DNA from: Nocardia mangyaensis
Lineage (GTDB): Bacteria > Actinomycetota > Actinomycetes > Mycobacteriales > Mycobacteriaceae
DNA: 64,000 nt
Assembly: GCF_001886715.1 (NCBI RefSeq)
Contig: NZ_CP018082.1
Coordinates: 6,758,001-6,822,000 of the forward strand
Direction: 5' to 3'
The translations under genes were made by a program, and so were the position numbers. A model generated the notes under the pieces. That model was not told where the DNA came from. It saw only the letters and a list, made by a program, of their open reading frames with translations, and searched no databases. Shown in pieces: positions 17,785 through 26,789 of the stretch (position 1 is its first letter; each line of letters starts with the position of its first letter).

Positions 17785-18210
17785 ATGAGCACGCAGCGTC
17801 CCCCGTCGACCGAGGACGATCAGACGCTGGAAGCCGACGTCTTCGCGCGCGACTGCGCGTCCCGGCCGGTACTGCAGAACATCGCCAGCCGCTGGGGAGT
17901 TCTCGCTCTGGTGGCGCTGCGTGAGGGGCCGTACCGGTTCAGCGCGCTGCGCAGACGGGTCGACGGAGTGAGCGAACGGATGCTCTCGCAGACCCTGCAG
18001 TCGCTCGAGCGCGACGGCATGGTGCACCGCGAGGTGCTGGAGGCGATTCCGCCGCGGGTGGAGTACACCCTCACCGAACTGGGTGCGCAGGTGGCCGACC
18101 GGCTGGAGTCGTTGATCGTGGTGCTGGAGACCAATATCGACGTCATCCGCGAGGCCCAGGAAAGCTACCGGCCCCGCGCCCGCCAACCCGAGGCTTCTGG
18201 CCAGATGTAG
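17785..18210 (+). CDS. qorR: HxlR/DUF24-family redox regulator, QorR-like
   Basis: 141 aa winged-helix protein; the HxlR signature runs through NIASRWGVLALVALREGPYRFSAL (split: NIASRWGVLAL, EGPYRFSALRR), GVSERMLSQTLQSLERDGMV and PRVEYTLTELG. A single cysteine stands just before the first helix (residue ~24, FARDCASRP), where redox-sensing DUF24 proteins such as QorR and YodB carry their sensor Cys. Expected role: release of the operator at 17720-17736 on oxidation, turning on qorB. ATG 17785 (MSTQRPP) is used; an in-frame ATG at 17740 is possible, and both lack a good ribosome site. Confidence 0.83.
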   Translation: MSTQRPPSTEDDQTLEADVFARDCASRPVLQNIASRWGVLALVALREGPYRFSALRRRVDGVSERMLSQTLQSLERDGMVHREVLEAIPPRVEYTLTELGAQVADRLESLIVVLETNIDVIREAQESYRPRARQPEASGQM

Positions 18211-18330
18211 GCCCGCGTCGGTGCCCGCCGAGGAGGGCGGCGATGCTCGGCCCTACCCCACGCGCCCGCCGAATACCGCGACTCAACGGCCGAGAGCGGG
18301 GACCGGGATGTACTCAGAACTGCGCGGGAG

Positions 18331-19038
18331 CTACCCGTGTTCTCGCCGCACGAGGTCGGCGAATGTGGTGAAGGTATAGCCCTTGGCTCGCAGGCCGGTG
18401 ACGATGCCGGGAACGGCGGCGGCTGACTCCTGGCCGTACATGACGTGGAGCAAGATGATCGAGCCGGGGCGGGTGTTGGCGAGGGTGTCGGTGACGATCT
18501 GTTCACGGGTGACGCCACCCTGGGAATCGGGCTCGACGTCCCAGGTGACCGTGGTGCGGTCATGGTCGGCGAGGTATTTGGGCAGGGCCCAGAGTTTCTT
18601 GCCGTAGGGCGGGCGGAAGGTGATCGCGCCCTGGTAGCCGGTACGACGGATCTCGCTGTCGGTGCGTTCGACCTCGCTGCGCACGGTGTCGCCGGAGACC
18701 AGCACCATCCGGGGGTGGGAATAGGTGTGATTGCCGATCTCGTGACCCGCTGCCGCGATGGCCGCGCCGTACTCGGGGTGCTCCGCCAAGTCGTCGCCGA
18801 CGAGGTAGAAGGTGGCGGGCACGTCGAGGTCGGCCAGCATGCGCAGCACCTCGGGGGTGCGCTCGGTCGGGCCGTCGTCGAAGGTGAGCGCGACCAGTTT
18901 CTCGTTCGTCTCGACCCGATCCACCAGTCGCCCCGCCAGCTGGTAGGTCCGCGAATTCATCAGCGCGTACAGCCCCGTGGTCACCGCGAGCATCACCACG
19001 ATGCCGACAACCCCACCGGCCAACCACTGACGACGCAC
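18331..19038 (-). CDS. Polysaccharide deacetylase (CE4/NodB domain), membrane-anchored
   Basis: 235 aa. An N-terminal helix (residues ~8-27) anchors or exports it. The CE4 motifs are complete: TFDDGP (52-57; D54 base, D55 metal), HTYSH (104-108, metal histidines), RPPYG (142-146) and a late LLH (residue ~198). Such enzymes remove acetyl groups from peptidoglycan GlcNAc or related glycans outside the membrane, often giving lysozyme resistance. GTG at 19038; weak ribosome site. It is on the same strand as the L,D-transpeptidase gene 48 bases upstream, so a small cell-wall operon is plausible. Confidence 0.86.
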   Translation of the reverse strand: MRRQWLAGGVVGIVVMLAVTTGLYALMNSRTYQLAGRLVDRVETNEKLVALTFDDGPTERTPEVLRMLADLDVPATFYLVGDDLAEHPEYGAAIAAAGHEIGNHTYSHPRMVLVSGDTVRSEVERTDSEIRRTGYQGAITFRPPYGKKLWALPKYLADHDRTTVTWDVEPDSQGGVTREQIVTDTLANTRPGSIILLHVMYGQESAAAVPGIVTGLRAKGYTFTTFADLVRREHG

Positions 19039-19085
19039 CCCCGCTGTATACCCGAGCCGGGAGCGCGGTGCGAGATTGCGCTACC

Positions 19086-19583
19086 TCACACGATGACCTG
19101 GACGATGTCGCCCGGGTTCAGGTAGTCGAAGAATCGGTGCGCGCCATCCTCGGTCATTCGCACACAACCGTGCGATTGCGCCTGGATCGGGCCCACATGG
19201 AATGCCATGTCCCCATTGAAGAAGGTGGCCCACCGCATCGGCGCGTTGTGCATCGTGCTCCAGTGGAATTCCCGCTTGAACGAAACGCGGGTCACCGCGG
19301 GCGGCGTCTCGAATCCGGCCTTCCCGTGCGAGATCGGCGTCGGCCCGAACACCACCCGCCCGTTGTCGACCAGCCAGGCCTCGTTCGTCGACAGCCGCAT
19401 ACAGGCCCGCGCCTCGACCACCGGGCACGGAGACGGGGTCGCGATGATGGAGGGGATGCCGGGGACATCTGGGCCACCTGGGAAAAGCGGCTCCGCCACC
19501 GCTGGCGCCACGGAGCTGAACCCAGCCACCGCCACCACCGCGGCACCTCGTGCCACCCAACCGAGAACGCGTTTGCTCACCAT
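19086..19583 (-). CDS. Secreted L,D-transpeptidase (YkuD domain)
   Basis: 165 aa. A Sec signal peptide covers residues 1-~30 (cleavage near AVA-EP). The YkuD domain follows with the conserved HVGPIQAQSHGCVRM; the Cys of SHGC is the catalytic nucleophile. There is no Ig-like domain, so it resembles the short mycobacterial/nocardial class rather than LdtMt2. It makes 3-3 cross-links or attaches proteins to peptidoglycan. The start at 19583 (MVSKRV) gives a clean signal peptide with GAGAGG upstream; the open frame extends to 19739 without signal-like sequence. Confidence 0.86.
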   Translation of the reverse strand: MVSKRVLGWVARGAAVVAVAGFSSVAPAVAEPLFPGGPDVPGIPSIIATPSPCPVVEARACMRLSTNEAWLVDNGRVVFGPTPISHGKAGFETPPAVTRVSFKREFHWSTMHNAPMRWATFFNGDMAFHVGPIQAQSHGCVRMTEDGAHRFFDYLNPGDIVQVIV

Positions 19584-19886
19584 CGATAGTTGCCTCTCTG
19601 TCCGCCTCCCCGCGACTTCTGCCGGTCGTTGCGCACGGCAACAGCAGGGTGCCGGGCCGGCGGATGCGAGGAAGTCAGCTTGTGGGCGTGCCCGGCGAGT
19701 TACCCATGTACTCACGAGATCAGGTGGAGCGACTAACAAGCGAACGAGCTACGAAGATCATCGGCTACCGACACCGATTAACCAAATCTCTCCCCGGCAA
19801 TTTGACCGAAAAGAAATACAAGAAAACCTGCCCGCACACAGAAAGGGGCCCGGTGCCAACCGGCACCGGGCCCCGAAACCCGCGAA
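19584..19886. other. Intergenic region (303 bases) between the L,D-transpeptidase gene and lpd
   Basis: Contains the leader of the L,D-transpeptidase gene at its left and the lpd terminator at its right (19845-19874). The middle is AT-richer (around 19730-19840) and no open frame there looks coding. Confidence 0.6.
19845..19874 (-). terminator. Terminator of lpd
   Basis: A perfect 13-base-pair stem (arms 19845-19857 and 19862-19874) with a 4-base loop, 12 bases beyond the lpd stop; on the minus strand it is followed by TTTC and later TTTTC runs. Confidence 0.85.
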
Positions 19887-21290
19887 TCAGAAGTTGATCA
19901 TGTGCCCAGCAAGGCCATGGATGGCCTCCTGCAGCGCTTCGCTCAACGTCGGATGCGTGTGCACATTCCGAGCCAGCTCGTTCACCGTCAGATCCCACTT
20001 CTGCGCCAGCGTCAGCTCCGGCAGCAGCTCGGACACATCAGGCCCGATCAGATGCCCACCGAGGAGCTCACCGTGGGTCTTGTCCGCGATCAGCTTCACG
20101 AAGCCGGTCGGATCGGCCAGGCCGTGCGCCTTGCCGTTGGCGGTGAACGGGAAGGTCGCGACCTTCACGTCATAGCCCTCGTCGCGAGCCTGCTGCTCGG
20201 TGAGACCGAAGCTCGCGACCTGCGGCTGACAGAACGTGGCCCGCGGCATCATCCGGTAGTCACCGAGCGTCAGCGTCTCCGCGCCGCCGATGGTCTCGGC
20301 CGCGACCACACCCTGGGCCTCGGCGACGTGCGCCAACTGCAGCTTGGCGGTGACGTCACCGATGGCGTAGATGTGCGGCACGGTGGTGCGCATGTACTCG
20401 TCGATCTCGATGGCGCCGCGGTTGGTGAGGGCGACACCGGTGGTCTCCAGGCCGTAGCCCTCGACGCGGGGCGCGAAGCCGACGGCCTGCAGCACCTTGT
20501 CGACGGTGACGGTCTCGACCGCGCCGGAGGCGTTGTCCTTGATCTGGACGGTGACCTTGGAGCCGTCGTCGTCGATGGTCTGCACGGCCGCACCGGTGGT
20601 GATGGTGATGCCGAGCTTCTTGTACTGCTTGGTGATCTCCTTGGAGACGTCGATGTCCTCATTGGGTAGCGCGCGGTCGAGGAATTCCACGATCCGCACG
20701 TCGACGCCGTAGTTCTTGAGGACGTAGGCGAACTCCATGCCGATCGCGCCCGCGCCGACGATGAGGATCGAGCCGGGCAGGTCGCGAGTGAGGATCTGCT
20801 CCTCGTAGGTCACGACATTGTCGGAGAGCTGGGTGCCCGGCAGCAGCTTGGTGGTGGTGCCGGTGGCGATGATGGCGTTGTCGAACGTGATCGTCTCCAC
20901 GCCGCCCTTGGTGCGGGCCACATCGAGGGAGTTCGGGCCGGTGAAGGTGCCGAGGCCGTCGAACTCGTCGATCTTGTTCTTCTTCATCAGGAAGTGCACG
21001 CCTTTGACGCGCCCGTCCGCCACCTTGCGGCTGCGGTCGAACGCCGCGCCGAAATCGAAGCTGACCTCACCGGAGATGCCGAAGGTCTTGGCTTCCTTGT
21101 GGAAGATATGGGCCAGTTCGGCGTTGCGCAGCAGTGCCTTGGACGGGATGCAGCCCACGTTCAGGCACACGCCACCCCAGTATTTCTGCTCGACAATCGC
21201 TGTTCGCAGGCCGAGTTGAGCGGCGCGGATCGCGGCGACATATCCGCCGGGACCAGCGCCGAGAACGACGACATCGTAGTGGGAAGTCAC
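19887..21290 (-). CDS. lpdC: Dihydrolipoyl dehydrogenase
   Basis: 467 aa FAD/NAD flavoprotein, the E3 subunit that reoxidises dihydrolipoamide in pyruvate and 2-oxoacid dehydrogenase complexes (and, in mycobacteria, the AhpD/AhpC peroxidase). FAD motif GAGPGGY at the N-terminus; redox disulfide in [13 protein letters not shown] (residues ~39-51); second nucleotide motif [17 protein letters not shown] phosphate motif [16 protein letters not shown]-terminal active-site region [15 protein letters not shown] with the proton-relay His. Length and sequence match M. tuberculosis LpdC (Rv0462, from memory). GTG start at 21290. Confidence 0.95.
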   Translation of the reverse strand: MTSHYDVVVLGAGPGGYVAAIRAAQLGLRTAIVEQKYWGGVCLNVGCIPSKALLRNAELAHIFHKEAKTFGISGEVSFDFGAAFDRSRKVADGRVKGVHFLMKKNKIDEFDGLGTFTGPNSLDVARTKGGVETITFDNAIIATGTTTKLLPGTQLSDNVVTYEEQILTRDLPGSILIVGAGAIGMEFAYVLKNYGVDVRIVEFLDRALPNEDIDVSKEITKQYKKLGITITTGAAVQTIDDDGSKVTVQIKDNASGAVETVTVDKVLQAVGFAPRVEGYGLETTGVALTNRGAIEIDEYMRTTVPHIYAIGDVTAKLQLAHVAEAQGVVAAETIGGAETLTLGDYRMMPRATFCQPQVASFGLTEQQARDEGYDVKVATFPFTANGKAHGLADPTGFVKLIADKTHGELLGGHLIGPDVSELLPELTLAQKWDLTVNELARNVHTHPTLSEALQEAIHGLAGHMINF

Positions 21291-21367
21291 GGCACCGAGC
21301 CTAACTCTGTTTCGAACACTTCACCCACCCGTCCCCCACATAGGTGAGATACACCCGACTCCTCCCT

Positions 21368-21389
21368 GGGCCCGGTGATCACCGGGCCC
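21368..21389 (-). terminator. Perfect palindrome over the dipeptidase stop codon
   Basis: A 22-base perfect palindrome with arms GGGCCCGGTGA/TCACCGGGCCC covers the TGA of the dipeptidase gene. It can form a strong hairpin; no T-run follows on the minus strand, so it may be a pause or attenuator before lpd. Confidence 0.6.
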
Positions 21390-22359
21390 TTTCCGGGGTG
21401 CGCCAGACCTGCTGCGCGACGCGAGCGAAGTTGCCGTGGAAGAGGGCGGCGCGTTCGCCGGGGGTGAAGCCCCGGGTGGCGAGGAGGTCGTCCAGTCCAC
21501 GGGCGCCCAGTAGTTCTTCGGGCGAGACCCATTGGAGTGGGCCCCATCGGGTGTAGGAGTCGGAGAACGCCGCGGGGTTGTCGCGGATCTCGTCGTTGAA
21601 TTCCTCGCCGTCGAAGGAGTAGTCCGAGCCGATGCCGATGTGGTCGATGCCGACCAGGTCGACACCGTAGCGAAGGTGGTCGGCCATGGCGGTGAGACGG
21701 CCCTGATGGTCGTCGGGGTCGTTGTGGCCCAGGAAGATTCCGACGCCGTTGATACCGATGACACCGCCGGTCGCGGCGCACGCCCGCGCTTGGTCATCGG
21801 TGATGTTGCGCGGATGCTCCCACAGCGCGGCGAAATTGGAGTGGCTGTAGATCATCGGAACCGCGGTGTGGGTGGCGATGTCGAGGCCGGTGCGGCGCGA
21901 GCAGTGCGAGCCGTCGGCGAACACCCCCACCTCGTTGAGCTTGCGCACCAAGTCTTTTCCGTAGCCGGTGAGGCCGGTGTCGTGCGCGTCCAGGCATCCA
22001 CAGCCCGCCGCGTTGGCGTGGTTGTAGGTGGGCAGCAGCGAGCGGACGCCGAGCCGGTGGAACAGCTCGACAGTGTCGAGATCGCCGCCGAGCGGCGCGG
22101 AATCCTCCAGGTCGAAGGCCAGGGCGATGACATCGTCGCGGCCGACATCGGCGAGGGACTCGACCAACCGGAACCGCGGATCGACCGCCGCCTCGTCCCG
22201 GAACTGGTGCAGCAGCGCCAGCGAATCCGCGGTGTTCTGCGCCGAGTAGCCGACGTTCACCGACAGGTAGGACCCGAGCGGGTACCTGGCAAGTTCCGCG
22301 ATCCGCGCCGTCTGGCGCAGCGGCAGACAGCAGTGCTGTTCCCACAGCCGTGGCGGCAC
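21379..22359 (-). CDS. M19 (renal/membrane) dipeptidase-like protein with a variant N-terminus
   Basis: 326 aa TIM-barrel amidohydrolase. M19 landmarks are present: the metal-bridging Glu region (FDLEDS), DGSHCSRRT in place of DLSHxxxxT, MIYSHSN, WEHPRNITDDQ and IGIGSDYSFDG. The usual first metal motif DGHxD is missing: the protein begins PPRLWEQHCCLPL, so one His remains but not the H-x-D pair. It may have altered metal binding or substrate. The GTG at 22359 has GGAGG six bases upstream, which supports this as the true start and not a truncation. 88 bases upstream of lpd on the same strand. Confidence 0.8.
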   Translation of the reverse strand: MPPRLWEQHCCLPLRQTARIAELARYPLGSYLSVNVGYSAQNTADSLALLHQFRDEAAVDPRFRLVESLADVGRDDVIALAFDLEDSAPLGGDLDTVELFHRLGVRSLLPTYNHANAAGCGCLDAHDTGLTGYGKDLVRKLNEVGVFADGSHCSRRTGLDIATHTAVPMIYSHSNFAALWEHPRNITDDQARACAATGGVIGINGVGIFLGHNDPDDHQGRLTAMADHLRYGVDLVGIDHIGIGSDYSFDGEEFNDEIRDNPAAFSDSYTRWGPLQWVSPEELLGARGLDDLLATRGFTPGERAALFHGNFARVAQQVWRTPERAR

Positions 22360-22494
22360 CGATCACCTCCGATTCTCGTTCGTGACCAGCGATTCTACGT
22401 TTCGCGGCCGTCCCGGAACCGGACCGACGCTAACGCGCTGCCCGATCTGTCCGATCAACAAGTAACTTCACCCACTGCCCGAAGGCGGTGCGAC

Positions 22495-23034
22495 GTGCGT
22501 CGCTTCCTCATATTCCTGGCCTCCCTCGCGACCTGTGCGAGCCTGTCGACCCTGCCCGCCGCGGCCACCCCGTCCTCCTGCGGGAACAGCTGGGGCTCGC
22601 TGGACAAGCTCGCCTCGGACTATGCCCCGGCCACCGTGGGCGATGTCCGCGCGGGCCGCCACCACTGCTTCGACCGGCTCGTCGTCGACCTCACCGGTCC
22701 GGCGGGCGGCTACCGGGTGGCCTACACCGACCGGGTCACCCAGGACGGTTCCGGTGACCCGGTCCCGCTGCGCGGTGGCGCGTTCCTGCACGTCATGGTC
22801 CAGGCCCCGGCCTATGACGAGGACGGCAACAGCACCTACCGCCCGGCCGACCGCACCGAACTCGTCGACATGCGCGGCTACCAGACCTTCCGGCAGGCAT
22901 CCTGGGCCGGTTCGTTCGAAGGCCAGTCCGGCCTCGGCCTCGGCGTCCGCGCCCGGCTCCCGTTCCGGGTCATGACGCTCGACGGTCCCGGTGCGGGATC
23001 GCGCGTGGTGATCGACGTCGCCCACCACTGGTGA
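22495..23034 (+). CDS. Secreted protein with AMIN-like C-terminal domain
   Basis: 179 aa. Signal peptide at residues 1-~23 (RRFLIFLASLATCASL, cleavage after AAA). Two cysteines near the mature N-terminus (SSCGNSW and HHCFDRL) probably form a disulfide. The sequence CFDRLVVDLTGPAGGYRVAYTD and the end VRARLPFRVMTLDGPGAGSRVVIDVAHHW fit the AMIN-like domain common in actinobacterial secreted proteins, possibly wall-binding. The GTG at 22495 follows GAAGGCGG. Function unknown. Confidence 0.7.
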   Translation: MRRFLIFLASLATCASLSTLPAAATPSSCGNSWGSLDKLASDYAPATVGDVRAGRHHCFDRLVVDLTGPAGGYRVAYTDRVTQDGSGDPVPLRGGAFLHVMVQAPAYDEDGNSTYRPADRTELVDMRGYQTFRQASWAGSFEGQSGLGLGVRARLPFRVMTLDGPGAGSRVVIDVAHHW

Positions 23035-23112
23035 CCCACCACCCTGGCCGTTCTGACCTGGTCGGCACCTCCGCCCGCTGATGCGATCCACCACATCGGC
23101 AACAATGTGGGG

Positions 23113-25176
23113 ATGACCGGCGTTGAGCAGAATGTGACCGATTCCTATCTCTGGCTCGAGGACGTGACCGACGAGGGCGCACTGGACTGGGCGCGCGCCC
23201 GCAACGAGGTGGTGGCGCGGCGGTTCGCCTCGACCGAACGATTCGCCGATATCGAGCAAGACGTACTCGCGATGCTCGACGACGACACCAAAATCGCCTT
23301 CCCCGGGCGGCGCGGACCGTGGCTGTACAACTTCTGGCGCGACGCCGAGCACAAGCGGGGGCTGTGGCGCCGGACCACCTTCGAGTCCTACGCCACCGAC
23401 GAGCCCGACTGGGACGTGCTGATCGATGTCGACGCCCTGGCCGAGGCCGACGACGAGAACTGGGTGTGGGCGGGCGCGGCGGTGCTTCGCCCCTCGCAGG
23501 AACGCGCCATCATCCATCTGTCCCGCGGTGGTGCGGACGCGACCGTCGAACGCGAATTCGACATGACGACAAGGACGTTCATCGCTCCCGAGGACGGTGG
23601 CTTCTTCCTTCCCGAAGCGAAGTCGCGGATCGGCTGGATCGATGCCGACACCGTCTACGTCGGCACCGATTTCGGGCCGGGCTCGCTCACCGACTCCGGG
23701 TATCCGCGCATCGCCAAGCGCTGGGCGCGCGGCACCGCGTTGGCCACGGCCGACACGGTGTACGAGGGCGAGGCGAGCGATGTGTCGATCGGCGCGGGCT
23801 ACGACCGTCACCCGGGCTTCGAGCGCCACTACGTGGCCAGGTCCACCGACTTCTTCAACGAAGAGGTCTACCTGCTCGACGACGACGGCTCATGGCGCCT
23901 GGTGCAGACCCCGACCGACGCCGATGTCGGCTGGTACCGCGACTGGCTCACGGTGCGGCTCAAGACCGCATGGGAGGTCGGCGGCACGACCTACGAGCCC
24001 GGCAGCCTGCTCGTCACCGATCTACCCGCATTCCTCGGCGGTGGCCGGGAATTCGAGGTGCTGTTCGCGCCGGACCCGCACACCTCGCTGCACACCTACG
24101 GCTGGACCGAGCACCACCTGATCCTGACCACCCTGCGCGATGTGCAGACCGAACTGCGGGTCCTCACACCCGGCCCCGACGGTTGGACCAGTACTGAACT
24201 GCCCGACACCCCCGCCATGTCGACCACCTCGATCAACAATCTCGACCCGCTCGAGGGCGGCGACGAATTCATGCTCACCACCACGGGTTTCACCACGCCG
24301 ACCACCCTGCTGAGCACCGCCGTCGGCGAGAGCCCGGTGGTGTTGAAGGAATCGCCGGAGTACTTCGACGCCGAGGGCATCGAGACCGAGCAGTTCTTCG
24401 CCACCTCCGATGACGGAACCTCGGTGCCCTACTTCGTGATTCGCCATCGAGATCGGCGCGGCACTCCGACGCCGACGATCATGAGCGGCTACGGCGGCTT
24501 CGAGATCTCCCGTACGCCGGGGTATCTGGGTGGCGCGGGCGCCGCGTGGCTGGCGCGCGGCGGCACCTATGTGATGACCAACATCCGCGGCGGCGGCGAG
24601 TACGGCCCCGAATGGCACACCGCCGCACTGAAAGAACACCGCCACCGCGCCTTCGAGGACTTCGCCGCGATCGCGCGCGACCTGGTCGCGCGCGGCATCA
24701 CCACCCCCGATCGCCTCGGCGCGGTCGGCGGCAGCAACGGCGGCCTGCTGATGGGCGTGATGCTCACCCGGTACCCGGAACTGTTCGGCGCGATCCTGTG
24801 CCAGGTGCCGCTGCTGGACATGAAGCGCTACCACCTGCTGCTGGCGGGCGCGTCCTGGATCGCGGAGTACGGCGACCCGGACAAGCCGGAGGAATGGGCC
24901 TACCTGAGCGAGTACTCGCCGTATCAGAACACCGATCCCGACAAGCAGTACCCGCCGATCCTGCTGGCCACCTCCACCCGCGACGACCGGGTGCATCCCG
25001 GCCACGCGCGAAAGATGGCCGCGCTGCTGGAATCCCAGGACCGCACCGTCTGGTACTACGAGAACATCGAGGGCGGGCACGGCGGCGCCGCCGACAACAA
25101 GCAGGCCGCCTACCTCGGCGCGCTGGGCTACGAGTTCTTCATCCAGATGCTGATGGAGGGACGCCGCTCGGCCTGA
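23113..25176 (+). CDS. Prolyl oligopeptidase-family serine peptidase (S9)
   Basis: 687 aa cytoplasmic peptidase. Residues ~1-405 form the N-terminal segment and beta-propeller gate; residues ~430-687 the alpha/beta-hydrolase domain with IRGGGEYGPEWH, nucleophile motif GGSNGG (residues ~537-542), acid in STRDDRVHPGHARKM and catalytic His in EGGHGGAADN. It resembles M. tuberculosis Rv0457c (from memory), which lies in the corresponding region. It cleaves short peptides after proline or related residues. Start uncertain: ATG 23113 or GTG 23107; neither has a good ribosome site. Confidence 0.9.
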   Translation: MTGVEQNVTDSYLWLEDVTDEGALDWARARNEVVARRFASTERFADIEQDVLAMLDDDTKIAFPGRRGPWLYNFWRDAEHKRGLWRRTTFESYATDEPDWDVLIDVDALAEADDENWVWAGAAVLRPSQERAIIHLSRGGADATVEREFDMTTRTFIAPEDGGFFLPEAKSRIGWIDADTVYVGTDFGPGSLTDSGYPRIAKRWARGTALATADTVYEGEASDVSIGAGYDRHPGFERHYVARSTDFFNEEVYLLDDDGSWRLVQTPTDADVGWYRDWLTVRLKTAWEVGGTTYEPGSLLVTDLPAFLGGGREFEVLFAPDPHTSLHTYGWTEHHLILTTLRDVQTELRVLTPGPDGWTSTELPDTPAMSTTSINNLDPLEGGDEFMLTTTGFTTPTTLLSTAVGESPVVLKESPEYFDAEGIETEQFFATSDDGTSVPYFVIRHRDRRGTPTPTIMSGYGGFEISRTPGYLGGAGAAWLARGGTYVMTNIRGGGEYGPEWHTAALKEHRHRAFEDFAAIARDLVARGITTPDRLGAVGGSNGGLLMGVMLTRYPELFGAILCQVPLLDMKRYHLLLAGASWIAEYGDPDKPEEWAYLSEYSPYQNTDPDKQYPPILLATSTRDDRVHPGHARKMAALLESQDRTVWYYENIEGGHGGAADNKQAAYLGALGYEFFIQMLMEGRRSA

Positions 25177-25183
25177 GCCGAGC

Positions 25184-26053
25184 TCACCGGTCGCGCAGCC
25201 ACTTCTCCACCTGATCGACGGTGGTGTCCGGGTTGGTGATCCAGCCGTTGTGGCCCAACGGCTCCGGCTGGAACCACCGGGTGAGCTGCGCGGCCGGAAG
25301 TTTGCTCAGCAGATGGTCGGCGGAGGTCTGCGGGGCCAGGTCGTCGTCGGCGACGGTGATCGACAGGACGGGGAACTTCAGCCGCGACATCCGCTCGTCG
25401 TAGTCGATGTCGGCGCCGACGGGCACGAAGCGGCCGGTACGCGCCAGCCGCGCCCAGTCCGACATGAGCACCTTGGACTGGCGGCCGAAGGCCCGCTTGC
25501 CCAGCCGGTCCCCCGGCCAGAAGCCGGCCAGGTTCGCGGCGACCGCGACCGCCGCGGTGCCGACCAGCATGCCGGGCCCGAACACCCCGCGGTAGCCGCG
25601 GAAGTAGGGCGTGCCCGAGGCGATCAGGATCAGCCCGCCGAGCCTGCCGCGCACCCGCGCCGCGTACATGGCGGCGAGCTGGCCGCCCATGCTGTGGCCG
25701 AGCAGGTACGGCGTGGAGCCGGGGAAGCGGTCGCGCACCACCTGCAGCATCGCCGGGAAATCCACCGAGGCCAGTTCGTGGTAGCCGTAGGTGCTGTCGG
25801 CGTCGGGTCGGTGCGAGCTGTCACCGTTGCCGCGCAGCTCACCGATGGCGACGTCGAAGCCGCGCGCGGCCAGCTGGGAACCGAAGTATTCGTAGAACTC
25901 GCCCGGTACGGCGAGGCCGGGCACGATGACGACCACCGGACGCGGGGCGTCGAGGGTCACCGGATGACGATGTGGGCCGCGCGCCGGGAGCAGGCGGACC
26001 GGGAGGGTACTGCCGTCGGGTACCTGGATCTCGACGATCTCGACCCGGGCCAT
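25184..26053 (-). CDS. Alpha/beta hydrolase
   Basis: 289 aa. Core motifs: oxyanion region VVIVPGLAVPGEFYEYFG, nucleophile elbow GHSMGG (residues ~123-128), acid in SITVADDDLAPQ and catalytic His in EPLGHNGW. Resembles predicted alpha/beta hydrolases of the COG4757 type; substrate unknown. It starts at the last base of the TetR stop codon, so the two form a coupled operon and the regulator probably controls this enzyme. Its 3' end is 7 bases from the S9 peptidase gene (convergent). Confidence 0.83.
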   Translation of the reverse strand: MARVEIVEIQVPDGSTLPVRLLPARGPHRHPVTLDAPRPVVVIVPGLAVPGEFYEYFGSQLAARGFDVAIGELRGNGDSSHRPDADSTYGYHELASVDFPAMLQVVRDRFPGSTPYLLGHSMGGQLAAMYAARVRGRLGGLILIASGTPYFRGYRGVFGPGMLVGTAAVAVAANLAGFWPGDRLGKRAFGRQSKVLMSDWARLARTGRFVPVGADIDYDERMSRLKFPVLSITVADDDLAPQTSADHLLSKLPAAQLTRWFQPEPLGHNGWITNPDTTVDQVEKWLRDR

Positions 26054-26658
26054 CAGGCCCCTACCGCACCCAGGATCACCCGGCTCAGCACCTGGATCAC
26101 ATCGTCGAGCGGGGGCCGGGGTTCGGTGCCGCTCCAGCCGTCGACGACGTAGTTCACCGCGCCGATGATCGCCAGCACCCGCAATTCGTAGTCACCGGAA
26201 GGGATCTCACCCTGCATGGCCGCGTCCTCGGCGGCGCTGGCCAGCAGCGAGCCCCATACGCGTCGCAGCTCGAGGCGGTACTTCTCCACCTTGGGTCCGG
26301 CGCCGACCACTTCCACCAGCGCTACGCGCGCCTTGCGGGGATCGGAACCGATCGACTCGACGTAGGCGCGCACGGCCGTGTTGATCTGGTCGAGCACGGT
26401 GGCGTCGGGGTCGGCTTCGAGTGCGAGGGTCACCGCCTCGCGGGATTCCCGGTCGATCTGTTCGTACAGCTCCAGCAGTAGCGATTCGCGGCCGGTGAAC
26501 TCCTCGTAGAACTGCCGAGAGGAGAGTCCGGCGTCCTTACAGATGGCGCCGACCGAACTGTTGGCGTACCCGTCGCGCGCGAAGACCGTCAGGCCTGACT
26601 CCAGAAAACGCGCACGCCGCTGGCGTTGCCGGTCCTCTACGGGCTGCCCGGCATACAT
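26053..26658 (-). CDS. TetR-family transcriptional regulator
   Basis: About 201 aa. The N-terminal HTH (DRQRQRRARFLESGLTVF, then GAICKDAGLSSRQFYEEFTGRE) is a standard TetR domain; the C-terminal domain is helical and typical of lipid-related TetR proteins of actinobacteria. The ATG at 26658 has GGGACG just upstream; an ATG at 26685 (MSQDAN) is possible but lies inside the palindrome at 26684-26698 and lacks a ribosome site. Upstream partner of the alpha/beta hydrolase gene. Confidence 0.8.
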   Translation of the reverse strand: MYAGQPVEDRQRQRRARFLESGLTVFARDGYANSSVGAICKDAGLSSRQFYEEFTGRESLLLELYEQIDRESREAVTLALEADPDATVLDQINTAVRAYVESIGSDPRKARVALVEVVGAGPKVEKYRLELRRVWGSLLASAAEDAAMQGEIPSGDYELRVLAIIGAVNYVVDGWSGTEPRPPLDDVIQVLSRVILGAVGA

Positions 26659-26683
26659 TCGTCCCGTATTCGCATCCTGTGAC

Positions 26684-26698
26684 ATTGTCGCTGACAAT
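26684..26698 (-). promoter_or_regulatory. Candidate TetR operator
   Basis: A perfect inverted repeat ATTGTC-GCT-GACAAT, 26-40 bases upstream of the preferred tetR start. Position and symmetry suit autorepression. Whether the small ORF upstream is also controlled is open. Confidence 0.55.
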
Positions 26699-26789
26699 AC
26701 CGAAGGGCCCGATCCCCTCGTCATGGATCGGGCCCAACGGCCGCCCTTCCGGCTTACCGCGCGTTAGCCGAAAGTTGGCTACAGTCTGC

